Shown: in pieces, positions 7,796 through 16,094 of the stretch
Position numbering within the stretch: the stretch's first letter is position 1
Layout of the letters: every line of letters starts with the position of its first letter
From: CAYXAA01 sp964462985
Lineage (GTDB): Bacteria; Pseudomonadota; Alphaproteobacteria; Rhizobiales; Stappiaceae
DNA: 64,000 nucleotides
Assembly: GCA_964462985.1 (NCBI GenBank)
Contig: CAYXAA010000003.1
Span: forward strand, 124,001 to 188,000
Direction of reading: 5' to 3'
Program-made: the position numbers and the translations under genes
The notes under the pieces: generated by a model
What the model was told of the DNA's origin: nothing
What the model saw: the letters and a program-made list of their open reading frames with translations, nothing else
The model's database searches: none

Positions 7796-9217
7796 ATGTC
7801 AGCCATCACCAGCCTGCAGGCCAAGATCGAGGCTCACGACAGTGTCGTTTCGATGCTGCGCAACTCCAGAATCGGCATGTATGTATACCCGGTTGTCACG
7901 CCGGAATTCACCAACTGGCGTGACGAGCAACGGGCGTGGCGCCAGTCGGCTGTGTTGTTCGACCAGTCGCACCACATGGACGAGCTCATTGTCGAAGGAC
8001 CGCAGGCCGAGGAGTTTCTCGCTTATCACGGCATCAACTCCTTCGCGAATTTCAACCTCAATCGCGCCAAGCACTTCGTACCGGTAACTCCGAACGGCCA
8101 TGTTATCGGCGACCACATCATCTTCCGCGAGCGTCAGGACAAGTTCATCCTGGTCGGACGCGCGCCGACCTCGAACTGGCTGCAATTTTGCGCCGCATAC
8201 GGCAAGTGGAACGTGCGCATCAAGCACGACCCGCGCTCGCCGTCACGACCGGAGGGCGAGCGGGTGCTTCGCACGCACTACCGCTATCAGATCCAGGGTC
8301 CCGACGCGCCGAAGGTCATCGAGAAGATGAACGGTGGCCCGATCCCCGAGATCAAGTTCTTCCACGTCGACTGGATCAACGTTGGTTCCAAGAAGGTACA
8401 GGCGCTGCGCCACGGCATGTCGGGCGCGCCGGGCCTCGAGATCTGGGGGCCCTACGAGGACAAGGCCTATATCCTGTCCGTCATCATGGAAGCGGCCAGG
8501 GACGCCGGCGTCGATCTCGTGCGCTGCGGCAGCCGTGCCTATTCGACAAATACACTGGAATCCGGATGGATCCCCTCTCCGCTGCCGGCGATTTATACGG
8601 GCGACGGCATGCTGGCCGAATACCGCAAGTGGCTCGGCGCCGATTCATATGAGGCGACCGGCGCGATCGGCGGCTCCTTCGTATCCGATAATATTGAGGA
8701 CTATTACGTCAATCCGTTCGAGCTCGGTTATGACTTCTACATCGGCTGGAAGAAGGCCGACTTCGTCGGCAAGGCGGCGCTCGAAAAGATGAAGGGCCAG
8801 AGGAACCGCAAGAAGGTCACCTTCGAGTGGAACGCCGACGACGTCATCAACGTCATCGCCTCGGCATTCCGCCCGGGCGAAGACCACTACAAGTGGATCG
8901 ACTTCCCGCAGCCGAACTATGCCTCGACCAGCGCCGATATGGTGCTTAAGGACGGCAAGATGGTCGGCATGTCGATGTTCAACGGCTACAGCTACAACGA
9001 GCGCTGCATGCTGTCGCTCGGCATCGTCGATCCCGACATCCAGGAAGGGGACATCCTCACCCTGGTCTGGGGCGAGCCCGATGGCGGCACGGAAAAGACC
9101 TCGACCGAAAAGCACAAGCAGGCCGAGATCCGCGTCCGCGTGTCGCCGACGCCCTACAGCCGCGAGGCGCGGGAGAGCTACGCCGAGGACAGCTGGCGCA
9201 CCAAACGGGGGGCTTGA
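7796..9217 (+). CDS. LigM/DesA-like tetrahydrofolate-dependent O-demethylase
   Basis: A 473-residue GcvT-fold protein, close in length to Sphingobium LigM (about 470). From memory it shares the LigM/DesA blocks GMYVYPVVTPEFTNW, SAVLFDQSHHM, SGWIPSPLPAIYTGD, IGGSFVSDNIEDYYVNP and the C-terminal WGEPDGGTEKT. LigM and DesA move the methyl group of vanillate, 3-O-methylgallate or syringate to THF, giving 5-methyl-THF. A second paralogue lies at 14344, and MetF and PurU lie nearby, which fits this reaction. The natural substrate here is not certain. Glycine-cleavage T protein is less likely because gcvH and gcvP are absent and the LigM-specific blocks are present. It is controlled by a strong operator candidate immediately upstream. 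Confidence 0.85.
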   Translation: MSAITSLQAKIEAHDSVVSMLRNSRIGMYVYPVVTPEFTNWRDEQRAWRQSAVLFDQSHHMDELIVEGPQAEEFLAYHGINSFANFNLNRAKHFVPVTPNGHVIGDHIIFRERQDKFILVGRAPTSNWLQFCAAYGKWNVRIKHDPRSPSRPEGERVLRTHYRYQIQGPDAPKVIEKMNGGPIPEIKFFHVDWINVGSKKVQALRHGMSGAPGLEIWGPYEDKAYILSVIMEAARDAGVDLVRCGSRAYSTNTLESGWIPSPLPAIYTGDGMLAEYRKWLGADSYEATGAIGGSFVSDNIEDYYVNPFELGYDFYIGWKKADFVGKAALEKMKGQRNRKKVTFEWNADDVINVIASAFRPGEDHYKWIDFPQPNYASTSADMVLKDGKMVGMSMFNGYSYNERCMLSLGIVDPDIQEGDILTLVWGEPDGGTEKTSTEKHKQAEIRVRVSPTPYSREARESYAEDSWRTKRGA

Positions 9218-9585
9218 GACCGGCCGGCAATCGTATCGGGGCCACAGCGTGCGGGGCCGGCTGCAATGGACGGCCGCCCCCGTCTACCCGCACTCCGGTC
9301 CCGGCTTTCCGGCCCCACCTCCGGGGTGGCTGTCCCCGGTCAGCAGGAACTGGGCCCTAGAGGACTTGGGGCAGCGCCAGAACCGGGGGCGGGGCGCTGC
9401 CATCTGTCACGGGCAAGTGCACGCGACCGCGAAACCCGACGACGAAACGATGAGGGTGCCCTGTAACCAGATCTAATGAGGAGGGTCGTGGAACCGGCTT
9501 CTGCCTATCGCCTGTGGTGCCATAAAGTCGTGCCATTCGGTCCCAATCCGCTGGAGACGGAGGGACCTCGTACCTGGGGAGGATC
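9218..9585. other. Intergenic region before the TRAP operon
   Basis: 368 GC-rich bases with several short GC hairpins but no T-run that would make a terminator. A direct repeat GTGCCAT occurs at 9517 and 9530. GGGGAGG directly precedes the ATG at 9586. No copy of the ATGTATACAT operator is present, so the TRAP genes may be read from the upstream promoter or from an unrecognised one here. Confidence 0.45.
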
Positions 9586-10596
9586 ATGATGTTCACACTG
9601 AAGACTCTCGGTGGCGTCGCCCGTGCGGCGACCGTCTGTCTTGCCGGCGCACTTGTCGCCATGCCGGCGTCGGCGGCCGAGACGCTGAAACTGGCGCATT
9701 TCGTCGCGCCGGCGCATGTCGTCACCGGTTCCATCATCGAGCCGCTGGTCGAGGGCGTGGCCGCCGACACGGGCGGTGAGTTGACCATCCAGGTCTATCC
9801 CGGCGGCGAACTTGGCGCTGGACCGATGGAGCAATATGTTCGCGCGCTGCAGGGCGTCGCCGACATCACCTGGGGCCTGCAGGGCTACACGTCTTCGCAG
9901 TTTCCCAAGACCATGATCGTCGAAATGCCCGGCGTGATCCCCGACGGCATGACCGGCTACGACATGCTGTGGAACGCCTATGACAAGGGGCTTCTCACCG
10001 AGGAGTATCCCGGCACGAGGCCGCTGGCGCTCTATGTCTCCGAGCCGAACATCTTCATCATGAAGGGTCACCAGATCCGCACGCCGGACGACGTGAAGGG
10101 ACTGAAGATCCGCGTGTCGGGCTCCATCGCCGCAGCGGTGGTGGAAGCGCTCGGCGCAACGCCCGTGCAGATGCCGGCGGGCGAGATCTACAACGCCTTG
10201 CAGACCGGTCTGATCGACGGCGTCATCACCGGTGCCAGTGCGGTTGCGGACTTCAAGCTGGACGAAGTCGCCGACAGCTACTCGCTGGGCGCACCACTCG
10301 GCCAAATCAGCTTTTACCTGGTGATGAACCAGGACCGCTACGACGGTCTCTCCGACGCCTTCAAGGCTGCGGTGGACGCCCACAGCGGCCGCTCTTTGTC
10401 GCAAAAGGGTGAGGAAGCCTGGAACGCCCGCGCCGACGAAACGGTTCAGAAGCTGCGCGACGCCGGCGACAACACGGTGATCGATCTGTCGCCGGAGGAA
10501 ATCGAGGCCTTCGCCAAGCTGACGCTGCCGGTGACGGAGAAGCTGGTGGCCGAGATGGGAGCTGCAGACGTGCTTGCTGCCATGCAGGGCAAGTAG
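9586..10596 (+). CDS. dctP: TRAP transporter substrate-binding protein (DctP family)
   Basis: 336 residues with a signal peptide ending near residue 30 (VAMPASAAE). The DctP fold follows, including the conserved substrate-carboxylate region GLKIRVSGS and the motif QTGLIDGVITGASA. It delivers an organic acid from the periplasm to the DctQM permease encoded directly downstream. A strong GGGGAGG precedes the ATG. TRAP ligands are mostly carboxylates. Next to O-demethylase and dioxygenase genes an aromatic acid is plausible, but the binding residues do not prove it. Confidence 0.9.
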   Translation: MMFTLKTLGGVARAATVCLAGALVAMPASAAETLKLAHFVAPAHVVTGSIIEPLVEGVAADTGGELTIQVYPGGELGAGPMEQYVRALQGVADITWGLQGYTSSQFPKTMIVEMPGVIPDGMTGYDMLWNAYDKGLLTEEYPGTRPLALYVSEPNIFIMKGHQIRTPDDVKGLKIRVSGSIAAAVVEALGATPVQMPAGEIYNALQTGLIDGVITGASAVADFKLDEVADSYSLGAPLGQISFYLVMNQDRYDGLSDAFKAAVDAHSGRSLSQKGEEAWNARADETVQKLRDAGDNTVIDLSPEEIEAFAKLTLPVTEKLVAEMGAADVLAAMQGK

Positions 10597-10602
10597 GCGT
10601 CC

Positions 10603-11103
10603 ATGCCCATTTTGAGACGGTATGCGGACGGGCTGATCAGCCTGTCCGCCACCATCGGAGCGCTCGGGCTCATGTTCGAGGTGCTGGTGATCGTCGTCGA
10701 CGTCACCGGCCGCTACTTCGGTCGGCCGCTGCTGGGAGCACAGGATCTGACGCAGATGGCGATGGTGATCCTGGTGTTCGGCGGGATGGCCCTTTGTGAC
10801 CGGCTCGGCGGCCATATCGCGGTGGATGTCTTCGAGCCGCGCTTTCCGCCCTGGCTCAATCGGCTCGGCGACGTGGCAAGCGCCCTTCTCGGCGCCGTGA
10901 TCTTCCTGCTGATCGCCTGGACGGTTTATGAGTCGTCCAAGCTCTCGCAGATGCTCAATCTTTCGACCAATGTCATCCGGCTGCCCAAAGTGTATTTCCA
11001 GTGGGCGCTTTGCGCCTTTGCCATGATTGCCGGAGTTGGCATGCTCCTGCGCGCCGCCGAACTCGCGCTGTCGGGACGGGACATCAGGAGTGAGTCGACA
11101 TGA
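10603..11103 (+). CDS. dctQ: TRAP transporter small permease (DctQ family)
   Basis: 166 residues with four predicted membrane helices and the DctQ signature region VVDVTGRYFGRPLLGAQDL followed by DRLGGHIAVDVF. It is the small membrane subunit linking DctP to DctM. It starts 6 bases after dctP and its stop overlaps the dctM start in ATGA style, indicating translational coupling. Confidence 0.9.
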   Translation: MPILRRYADGLISLSATIGALGLMFEVLVIVVDVTGRYFGRPLLGAQDLTQMAMVILVFGGMALCDRLGGHIAVDVFEPRFPPWLNRLGDVASALLGAVIFLLIAWTVYESSKLSQMLNLSTNVIRLPKVYFQWALCAFAMIAGVGMLLRAAELALSGRDIRSEST

Positions 11104-12404
11104 GCTCCATGGCAGTCGGCGCCCTTGGCATGGGCGTGCTGCTGGCCCTCCTCATCCTGCGCATTCCCGTCGCCTTCGCCATGTTCGCCGTCGGCTTCGT
11201 CGGCATTGCCGTTCTCAATGGCCTGCCGTCGGCGATGAGCCTGCTTGCGTCGGAAACCTTCACCCTCGCCTCCTCGGCCGAACTTGTCGTCGTGCCGCTC
11301 TTCATCCTGATGGGCAACGTCGCCTCGGCGACGGGCATGAGCGGCCGGCTCTACGACGCCGCCTACGCGATCATCGGCTCGGTCAAGGGAGGGCTCGCCT
11401 CGGCAACCATCATCGGCTGCGGCGGATTCGCTGCGCTATCGGGTTCTTCGGTCGCCTCGGCGTTGACGATGGGCAAGGTCTCGCTTGCCGAGATGGCGCG
11501 CTTCAACTACGACCCGCGCCTGTCGACCGGCGCGGTTGCCGCCGGCGGCACGCTCGGCATTCTCATTCCGCCGTCCACCGGTTTCGTGATCTACGCCATC
11601 CTGACGCAGCAGTCGATCGGGCGGCTGTTCCTTGCCGGCGTTCTGCCGGGATTGCTGCTGCTTAGCTTTTTCGTCCTTCTCATCACCGTGCTGTGCTGGC
11701 TTCGGCCCGCTCTTGGTCCGGCCGGACCGGACACCACCTTGCAGGAAAAGACAAGGGCCTTTGCCGGGGCAATCCCCATTCTCGGCGTCATCCTGCTGAC
11801 GATCGGCGGCATCTACACCGGCATCTTCTCCCCGGTGGAAGCCGCGGCTGTTGGCGCGGCTCTGATGATCGTGCTCGGCGCACTGGTGCGCAAGCTGACG
11901 CTTGCCACTTTGTGGCAGGCGGCGCGGGACTCGGTGGTGACGACGGCGACGGTGATGCTGATCCTGATCTCGGCCCATCTGCTCAACCCGTTCCTTGCAC
12001 TCAGTCACATCCCGCAGGCGCTCGGCGCCTTCCTCAACGGGCTCGATCTTTCCGACCTGATGGTGCTGTCGCTGATCCTGGCCTGCTACCTGGTCCTCGG
12101 CTGTTTCATCGAGGGCTTCGCCATGCTGGTGCTGACCATGCCGATCTTCTTCCCGGTCATAACCCAGCTGGGCTTCGATCCGATCTGGTTCGGCGTGCTG
12201 GTGGTGGTAACGCTGGAGATGGGACTGATCTCGCCTCCGGTCGGGGTCAACGTCTTCATCGTGAAGTCCGTCGCGCGCGACGTTCCACTCGGCGACATCT
12301 TCGTCGGCGTGCTGCCGTTCTGGTGCGCAATGCTGGCGGCACTGGCGCTGCTCGTCGCGTTTCCGGATATCGCGCTTTACCTGCCCAACACCATGATCCG
12401 GTGA
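11100..12404 (+). CDS. dctM: TRAP transporter large permease (DctM family)
   Basis: 434 residues with about 12 hydrophobic helices and the DctM pattern GGTLGILIPPSTGFVIYAIL, a conserved helical-hairpin segment. A second hairpin is near MGLISPPVGVNVFIVKS. It is the sodium-coupled importing subunit in the inner membrane. It overlaps dctQ by four bases and is followed after 31 bases by the dioxygenase gene with its own AAGGAGA site. Confidence 0.92.
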   Translation: MSSMAVGALGMGVLLALLILRIPVAFAMFAVGFVGIAVLNGLPSAMSLLASETFTLASSAELVVVPLFILMGNVASATGMSGRLYDAAYAIIGSVKGGLASATIIGCGGFAALSGSSVASALTMGKVSLAEMARFNYDPRLSTGAVAAGGTLGILIPPSTGFVIYAILTQQSIGRLFLAGVLPGLLLLSFFVLLITVLCWLRPALGPAGPDTTLQEKTRAFAGAIPILGVILLTIGGIYTGIFSPVEAAAVGAALMIVLGALVRKLTLATLWQAARDSVVTTATVMLILISAHLLNPFLALSHIPQALGAFLNGLDLSDLMVLSLILACYLVLGCFIEGFAMLVLTMPIFFPVITQLGFDPIWFGVLVVVTLEMGLISPPVGVNVFIVKSVARDVPLGDIFVGVLPFWCAMLAALALLVAFPDIALYLPNTMIR

Positions 12405-12435
12405 AGCAAACGCCATTCTGCAAAGGAGAACCGCT

Positions 12436-13407
12436 GTGACCGAGCCCTGTTTCGACGTCGCACATCTTGCTCATGTCGAAGTGCTGACGAACAAGTTCGA
12501 AGAAAGCCTCGACTTCTTCGTCAACATCTACGGCCTCACCGAAAGCGGCCGCGACGACACCTCAGCCTATCTGCGTGCGTTCGACGACTATGAGTTCCAC
12601 ACGTTGAAGCTGACGCGGTCCGACACCACCGGCGTGGGCCACATTGCATACCGGACCTCCTCCGAGGCCGCGCTTGAGCGCCGCGTCTCCGTGATCGAGA
12701 AGATGGGCTGCGGCATTGGTTGGGTCGACGGCGACCTCGGCCATGGCCGGGCCTACCGCTTTCGCGACCCGGACGGACATAATTTCGAACTCTATTACGA
12801 CACCAGGCTTTATGTCGCGCCGCCCCAGGAGCGTCCCGCACTGAAAAACATCGCCCAGCGCTACCACGGCCGCGGCGTCACCGTGCGCAGGCTGGACCAC
12901 CTCAATCTGCTTGCCGCCGACGTCGGCGCCATCCGCGATTTTATGACCGAGGCACTGGGGAGCCGCGTCACCGAGCAGATCCAGCTCGACAACGGCCGGC
13001 TCGGGGGTTGCTGGTTCACGGTCAACAACAAGAGCTACGACATCGCCTACACGGAAGACCACTCCGGCGGACATGGCCGCTTTCATCACGTCACCTATGC
13101 GGTCGATCAGAGGGAGGACGTTCTGCGGGCTGCGGACATCTTTCTCGAGAACGGCGTCTTCATCGAGACCGGGCCGCACAAACACGCGATTCAGGGCACG
13201 TTCTTCCTCTACGTCTACGAGCCCGCGGGCAACCGCGTCGAGGTCGCCAATGCCGGTGCACGCCTGATCCTGCGTCCCGACTGGCAGCCAATCACCTGGA
13301 CGGAAGCCGAACGCAAGAAGGGTCAGGCCTGGGGCCTCAAGACCATCGAGAGCTTCCATACGCATGGCACGCCGCCGGTCGACGCGGCGAAGACAGGCAA
13401 GACCTGA
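12436..13407 (+). CDS. Extradiol ring-cleavage dioxygenase, VOC family (catechol 2,3-dioxygenase-like)
   Basis: 323 residues in two VOC modules. The C-terminal one carries a complete Fe(II) triad pattern: His in VRRLDHLNLLA, His in RFHHVTYAVD and Glu in PAGNRVEVAN. This matches the 2-His-1-Glu site of type I extradiol enzymes (XylE, BphC). The N-terminal module has the usual degenerate RDPDGHNFELYYDT. The GTG start follows AAGGAGA (12423-12429). The enzyme is expected to cleave a catechol next to its hydroxyls with O2. Between a TRAP importer and LigM-like O-demethylases it probably acts on a demethylated methoxyphenol. No ring-fission hydrolase or decarboxylase lies nearby. Confidence 0.85.
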   Translation: MTEPCFDVAHLAHVEVLTNKFEESLDFFVNIYGLTESGRDDTSAYLRAFDDYEFHTLKLTRSDTTGVGHIAYRTSSEAALERRVSVIEKMGCGIGWVDGDLGHGRAYRFRDPDGHNFELYYDTRLYVAPPQERPALKNIAQRYHGRGVTVRRLDHLNLLAADVGAIRDFMTEALGSRVTEQIQLDNGRLGGCWFTVNNKSYDIAYTEDHSGGHGRFHHVTYAVDQREDVLRAADIFLENGVFIETGPHKHAIQGTFFLYVYEPAGNRVEVANAGARLILRPDWQPITWTEAERKKGQAWGLKTIESFHTHGTPPVDAAKTGKT

Positions 13408-13452
13408 TTCCTTTCCCCTGATCCCCTTTGCAAGACAGCAGGTATCGGATCG

Positions 13453-14301
13453 ATGACCCATTACGTTCTCACGCTGCGTTGCCGGAACCGTCCGGGCATT
13501 GTCGCTGCCGTTGCAACCCGCCTTGCGGAAAACGGCGGCGACATCACCGAGGCGCAGCAGTTCGACGACAGTCAGACCGGCAATTTCTTCATGCGGGTCG
13601 CATTCACGATGGAGGCGCCAGTCGAGGCCTTCGAGGCCGCCTTGCAGCCCGAAGCTGAGCGCCTGGGTATGGACTGGACCCTGCGGGATGCGAAGCAGCG
13701 TCGACGCGTGCTGCTTCTGGTCTCACGCTTCGACCACTGCCTTGGTGATCTCCTCTACCGAATGCGCATCGGTGAGCTCAACATGGACGCGGTGGGCATC
13801 GTCTCCAACCACCCGGCCAACGCGTTGAACCTGACGCTGCATCCCGACATTCCTTACCACCACTTCCCGATCACCAGGGAGACGAAGCCTCAGCAGGAGG
13901 CACAGATCAGGGGGGTGATCGAGGAGACGGGAGCCGAACTGGTGGTGCTCGCCCGGTACATGCAGGTGCTCTCCGACGATTTTTCGGCCTACCTTTCGGG
14001 CCGCTGCATCAACATCCATCACTCGTTCCTTCCCGGCTTCAAGGGTGCTCGCCCCTATCATCAGGCGCACGAGCGCGGGGTGAAGATGATCGGCGCCACG
14101 GCGCATTATGTCACGAAGGACCTCGATGAAGGGCCGATCATCTCGCAGGATGTCGAGCACATCAGCCATCTCGACACGCCCGAGGACCTGGTGCGCAAGG
14201 GCCGCGACATCGAGCGCCGCGTCCTGGCCCGGGCGGTGGCCTGGCATCTGGAGGACCGGGTGCTGATCAACGGGCGCAAGACGGTGGTGTTCGCACGCTG
14301 A
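13453..14301 (+). CDS. purU: Formyltetrahydrofolate deformylase
   Basis: 282 residues: an N-terminal ACT domain (about 1-80, starting LTLRCRNRPGIVAAVATRL) fused to a formyltransferase-type hydrolase domain. The catalytic set is visible as Asn-Ile-His-His in INIHHSFLPGFKGARPYHQ and Asp in DLDEGPIIS. It hydrolyses 10-formyl-THF to formate and THF. In E. coli PurU balances the folate pool. Here, between the two O-demethylase genes, it would release methyl-derived carbon as formate and regenerate free THF for the next demethylation, a role inferred from context. Confidence 0.93.
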   Translation: MTHYVLTLRCRNRPGIVAAVATRLAENGGDITEAQQFDDSQTGNFFMRVAFTMEAPVEAFEAALQPEAERLGMDWTLRDAKQRRRVLLLVSRFDHCLGDLLYRMRIGELNMDAVGIVSNHPANALNLTLHPDIPYHHFPITRETKPQQEAQIRGVIEETGAELVVLARYMQVLSDDFSAYLSGRCINIHHSFLPGFKGARPYHQAHERGVKMIGATAHYVTKDLDEGPIISQDVEHISHLDTPEDLVRKGRDIERRVLARAVAWHLEDRVLINGRKTVVFAR

Positions 14302-14343
14302 TCACAGTCTGACGGACTTCTGAACTACGCGAGGAGGAAACCG

Positions 14344-15717
14344 ATGTCCTACACGTCCCTGGAGGACAAGCTCCGGGCGGTCGGCAACCCGGCCCTCATG
14401 ATGCAGAATGCCACCGCCGGTCGTTACGTCTACCCGATCCCGCCCGAGTTCACGAACTGGATCGAGGAACAACGCGCCTGGCGCGAGACGGCGGTGCTGT
14501 TCGACCAGTCCTTTCACATGACGGATCTCTACGTGAAGGGCCCGGACGTGGTGCGCCTGCTTTCCGATCTCGGCATCAACAGCTTCAAGGGGTTTGGCCG
14601 CAACAAGGCCAAGCAGTTCGTCTGCTGCAATCACGACGGCTATGTCATCGGCGACGTCATCCTGTTCGGGCTCGAGGACGATTTCGTCAACCTCGTCGGC
14701 CGGCCGCCGGTGCCGAACTGGGTTGAGTTCAACGCCGAGACCGGCGGCTATGACGTCACCGTCGAGCGTGACGAGCGCAAGGCCGACAATCCCGACAAGC
14801 CGCGCAAGACCTACCGCTATGAGGTCCAGGGCCCCAGCGCCATGAAAATCCTCGAAAAAGTCAACGAAGGCGGGCCGCTGACCACGAGGTTCTTCAAGAT
14901 GGGCGAGATCACGATCGCCGGCTGCGCCGCGCGCACGCTCGCCCATGGCATGGGTGGGGCGCCCGGGCTGGAGCTCTGGGGACCGGCCGAGGATGGGCCT
15001 AAGGTCAAGGCGGCCTTGATCGAAGCCGGCAAGGAATTCGGGCTGAAGCAGGCCGGCGCGCGCGCCTATTCGACGGTTGCCATGGAATCGGGGTGGATCC
15101 CCTCGCCGTTGCCGGCGATCTACACCGGCGAGAAGATGAAGCCCTACCGTGAATGGCTGTCGGGCAAAAGCTTCGAGGCGGTCAGTTCCATCGGCGGCAG
15201 CTTCCAATCCGACAACGTCGAGGACTACTACCTGACGCCCTGGGACCTGGATTACGGTCGGATGATCCGCTTCGACCACGACTTCGTCGGCCGTGCGGCG
15301 TTGGAGAAGATGGCGGACAAGCCGCACCGACGGAAGGTGACGCTGGTCTGGGACAAGGCGGACGTCCTCAAGGTCTATGCCGGACTGATGGAAGAGGGCG
15401 ACATGCCGAAGCTGATGGAGATGCCCGCGGCCCATTACGCCGCGCATCCCTATGACATGGTCGTCGCCGGGGGGCGCATCGTCGGCTTCTCCACCTATCC
15501 CGTCTACACGGCGAACGAACGCGCCTGGATCTCGCTCGCGATGCTCGAACAGAGCCATGCCCAGTCGGGCAACCACGTCACCATTGTCTGGGGTGAGGCT
15601 GACGGCGGTACCGCCAAGCCCATGGTTGAGCGCCACCGCCAAGTCGAGGTCGGAGCAACGGTGCACCCCTGGCCGATCCATGAGGCGTCGCGGCGAACCT
15701 ATCGGTCACAGAGGTAG
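14344..15717 (+). CDS. Second LigM/DesA-like THF-dependent O-demethylase
   Basis: 457 residues, paralogous along its length to the product at 7796. Shared blocks include GRYVYPIPPEFTNWIEEQRA, TAVLFDQSFHMTDLY, SGWIPSPLPAIYTGEKM, IGGSFQSDNVEDYY and WGEADGGTAKP. It differs mainly in surface segments and the N terminus, so the pair probably acts on different methoxyl positions or different substrates. AGGAGG directly precedes the ATG. It follows purU by 42 bases and is likely the last gene of the TRAP-VOC-purU-ligM unit. The product would be 5-methyl-THF, for MetF. The family-level call is strong; the specific substrate is unknown. Confidence 0.85.
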   Translation: MSYTSLEDKLRAVGNPALMMQNATAGRYVYPIPPEFTNWIEEQRAWRETAVLFDQSFHMTDLYVKGPDVVRLLSDLGINSFKGFGRNKAKQFVCCNHDGYVIGDVILFGLEDDFVNLVGRPPVPNWVEFNAETGGYDVTVERDERKADNPDKPRKTYRYEVQGPSAMKILEKVNEGGPLTTRFFKMGEITIAGCAARTLAHGMGGAPGLELWGPAEDGPKVKAALIEAGKEFGLKQAGARAYSTVAMESGWIPSPLPAIYTGEKMKPYREWLSGKSFEAVSSIGGSFQSDNVEDYYLTPWDLDYGRMIRFDHDFVGRAALEKMADKPHRRKVTLVWDKADVLKVYAGLMEEGDMPKLMEMPAAHYAAHPYDMVVAGGRIVGFSTYPVYTANERAWISLAMLEQSHAQSGNHVTIVWGEADGGTAKPMVERHRQVEVGATVHPWPIHEASRRTYRSQR

Positions 15718-16094
15718 AGCAGGACCTCAAGCGCCCGCTGAACTGTGCGAGGCAGAGTCTGGCAGGTCAGCGCACACAAGAGCGGCCGGCGTTATAACGT
15801 CTGCCCATCAGCGGGCATTCGGTACGGCGGGACGCTGCAACCGGCCCGCGCGCATTCCAGCCCCCGGCTTTTCGGCTCTGGGCACCAACGTCCTGCCAGC
15901 CGCCTTCAGTTTGTATTCATACGCACGACGGTCGTCGCTTCACGGGATGCGGTAAGCAAAAGATCACCGCTGGCCCTTTGCTACCTTTTGCGCCCTTTTT
16001 CCTCGCCCGCCTCTCTTTACCAAGCGCAGGGTAGTTCCCATCTTCGCATTCTTAATGTATACATTCATGAATGCACGAGCAGGGAGGTCGTGGG
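15718..16094. other. Intergenic region before metF
   Basis: About 377 bases without a supported gene. The final 140 bases are AT-richer and contain the operator at 16055-16064. A run of T-rich sequence around 15975-16000 could be part of a terminator for the upstream operon, but no convincing stem precedes it. Confidence 0.5.
16055..16064. promoter_or_regulatory. ATGTATACAT operator upstream of metF
   Basis: The third exact copy of the 10-bp palindrome. TATACA (16058-16063) would be the -10 hexamer, with TTCCCA (16035-16040) at 17-base spacing as a weak -35. It ties metF to the regulon of the gntR and ligM-like genes. Confidence 0.6.

Noticed and set aside
7796..9217. Glycine-cleavage T protein or sarcosine/DMSP demethylase
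   Set aside because: The GcvT fold is shared, but the YVYPVVTPEFTNW and VLFDQSHHM blocks and the absence of gcvH/gcvP point to LigM/DesA.
9500..9540. Possible sigma54 promoter on the - strand (TGGCAC)
   Set aside because: The matching GC element at the -12 position is absent and no - strand gene starts nearby.
9505..10815. 436-codon frame antisense to dctP and dctQ
   Set aside because: Low-complexity His/Arg/Gln composition typical of shadow frames; the sense genes are clear.
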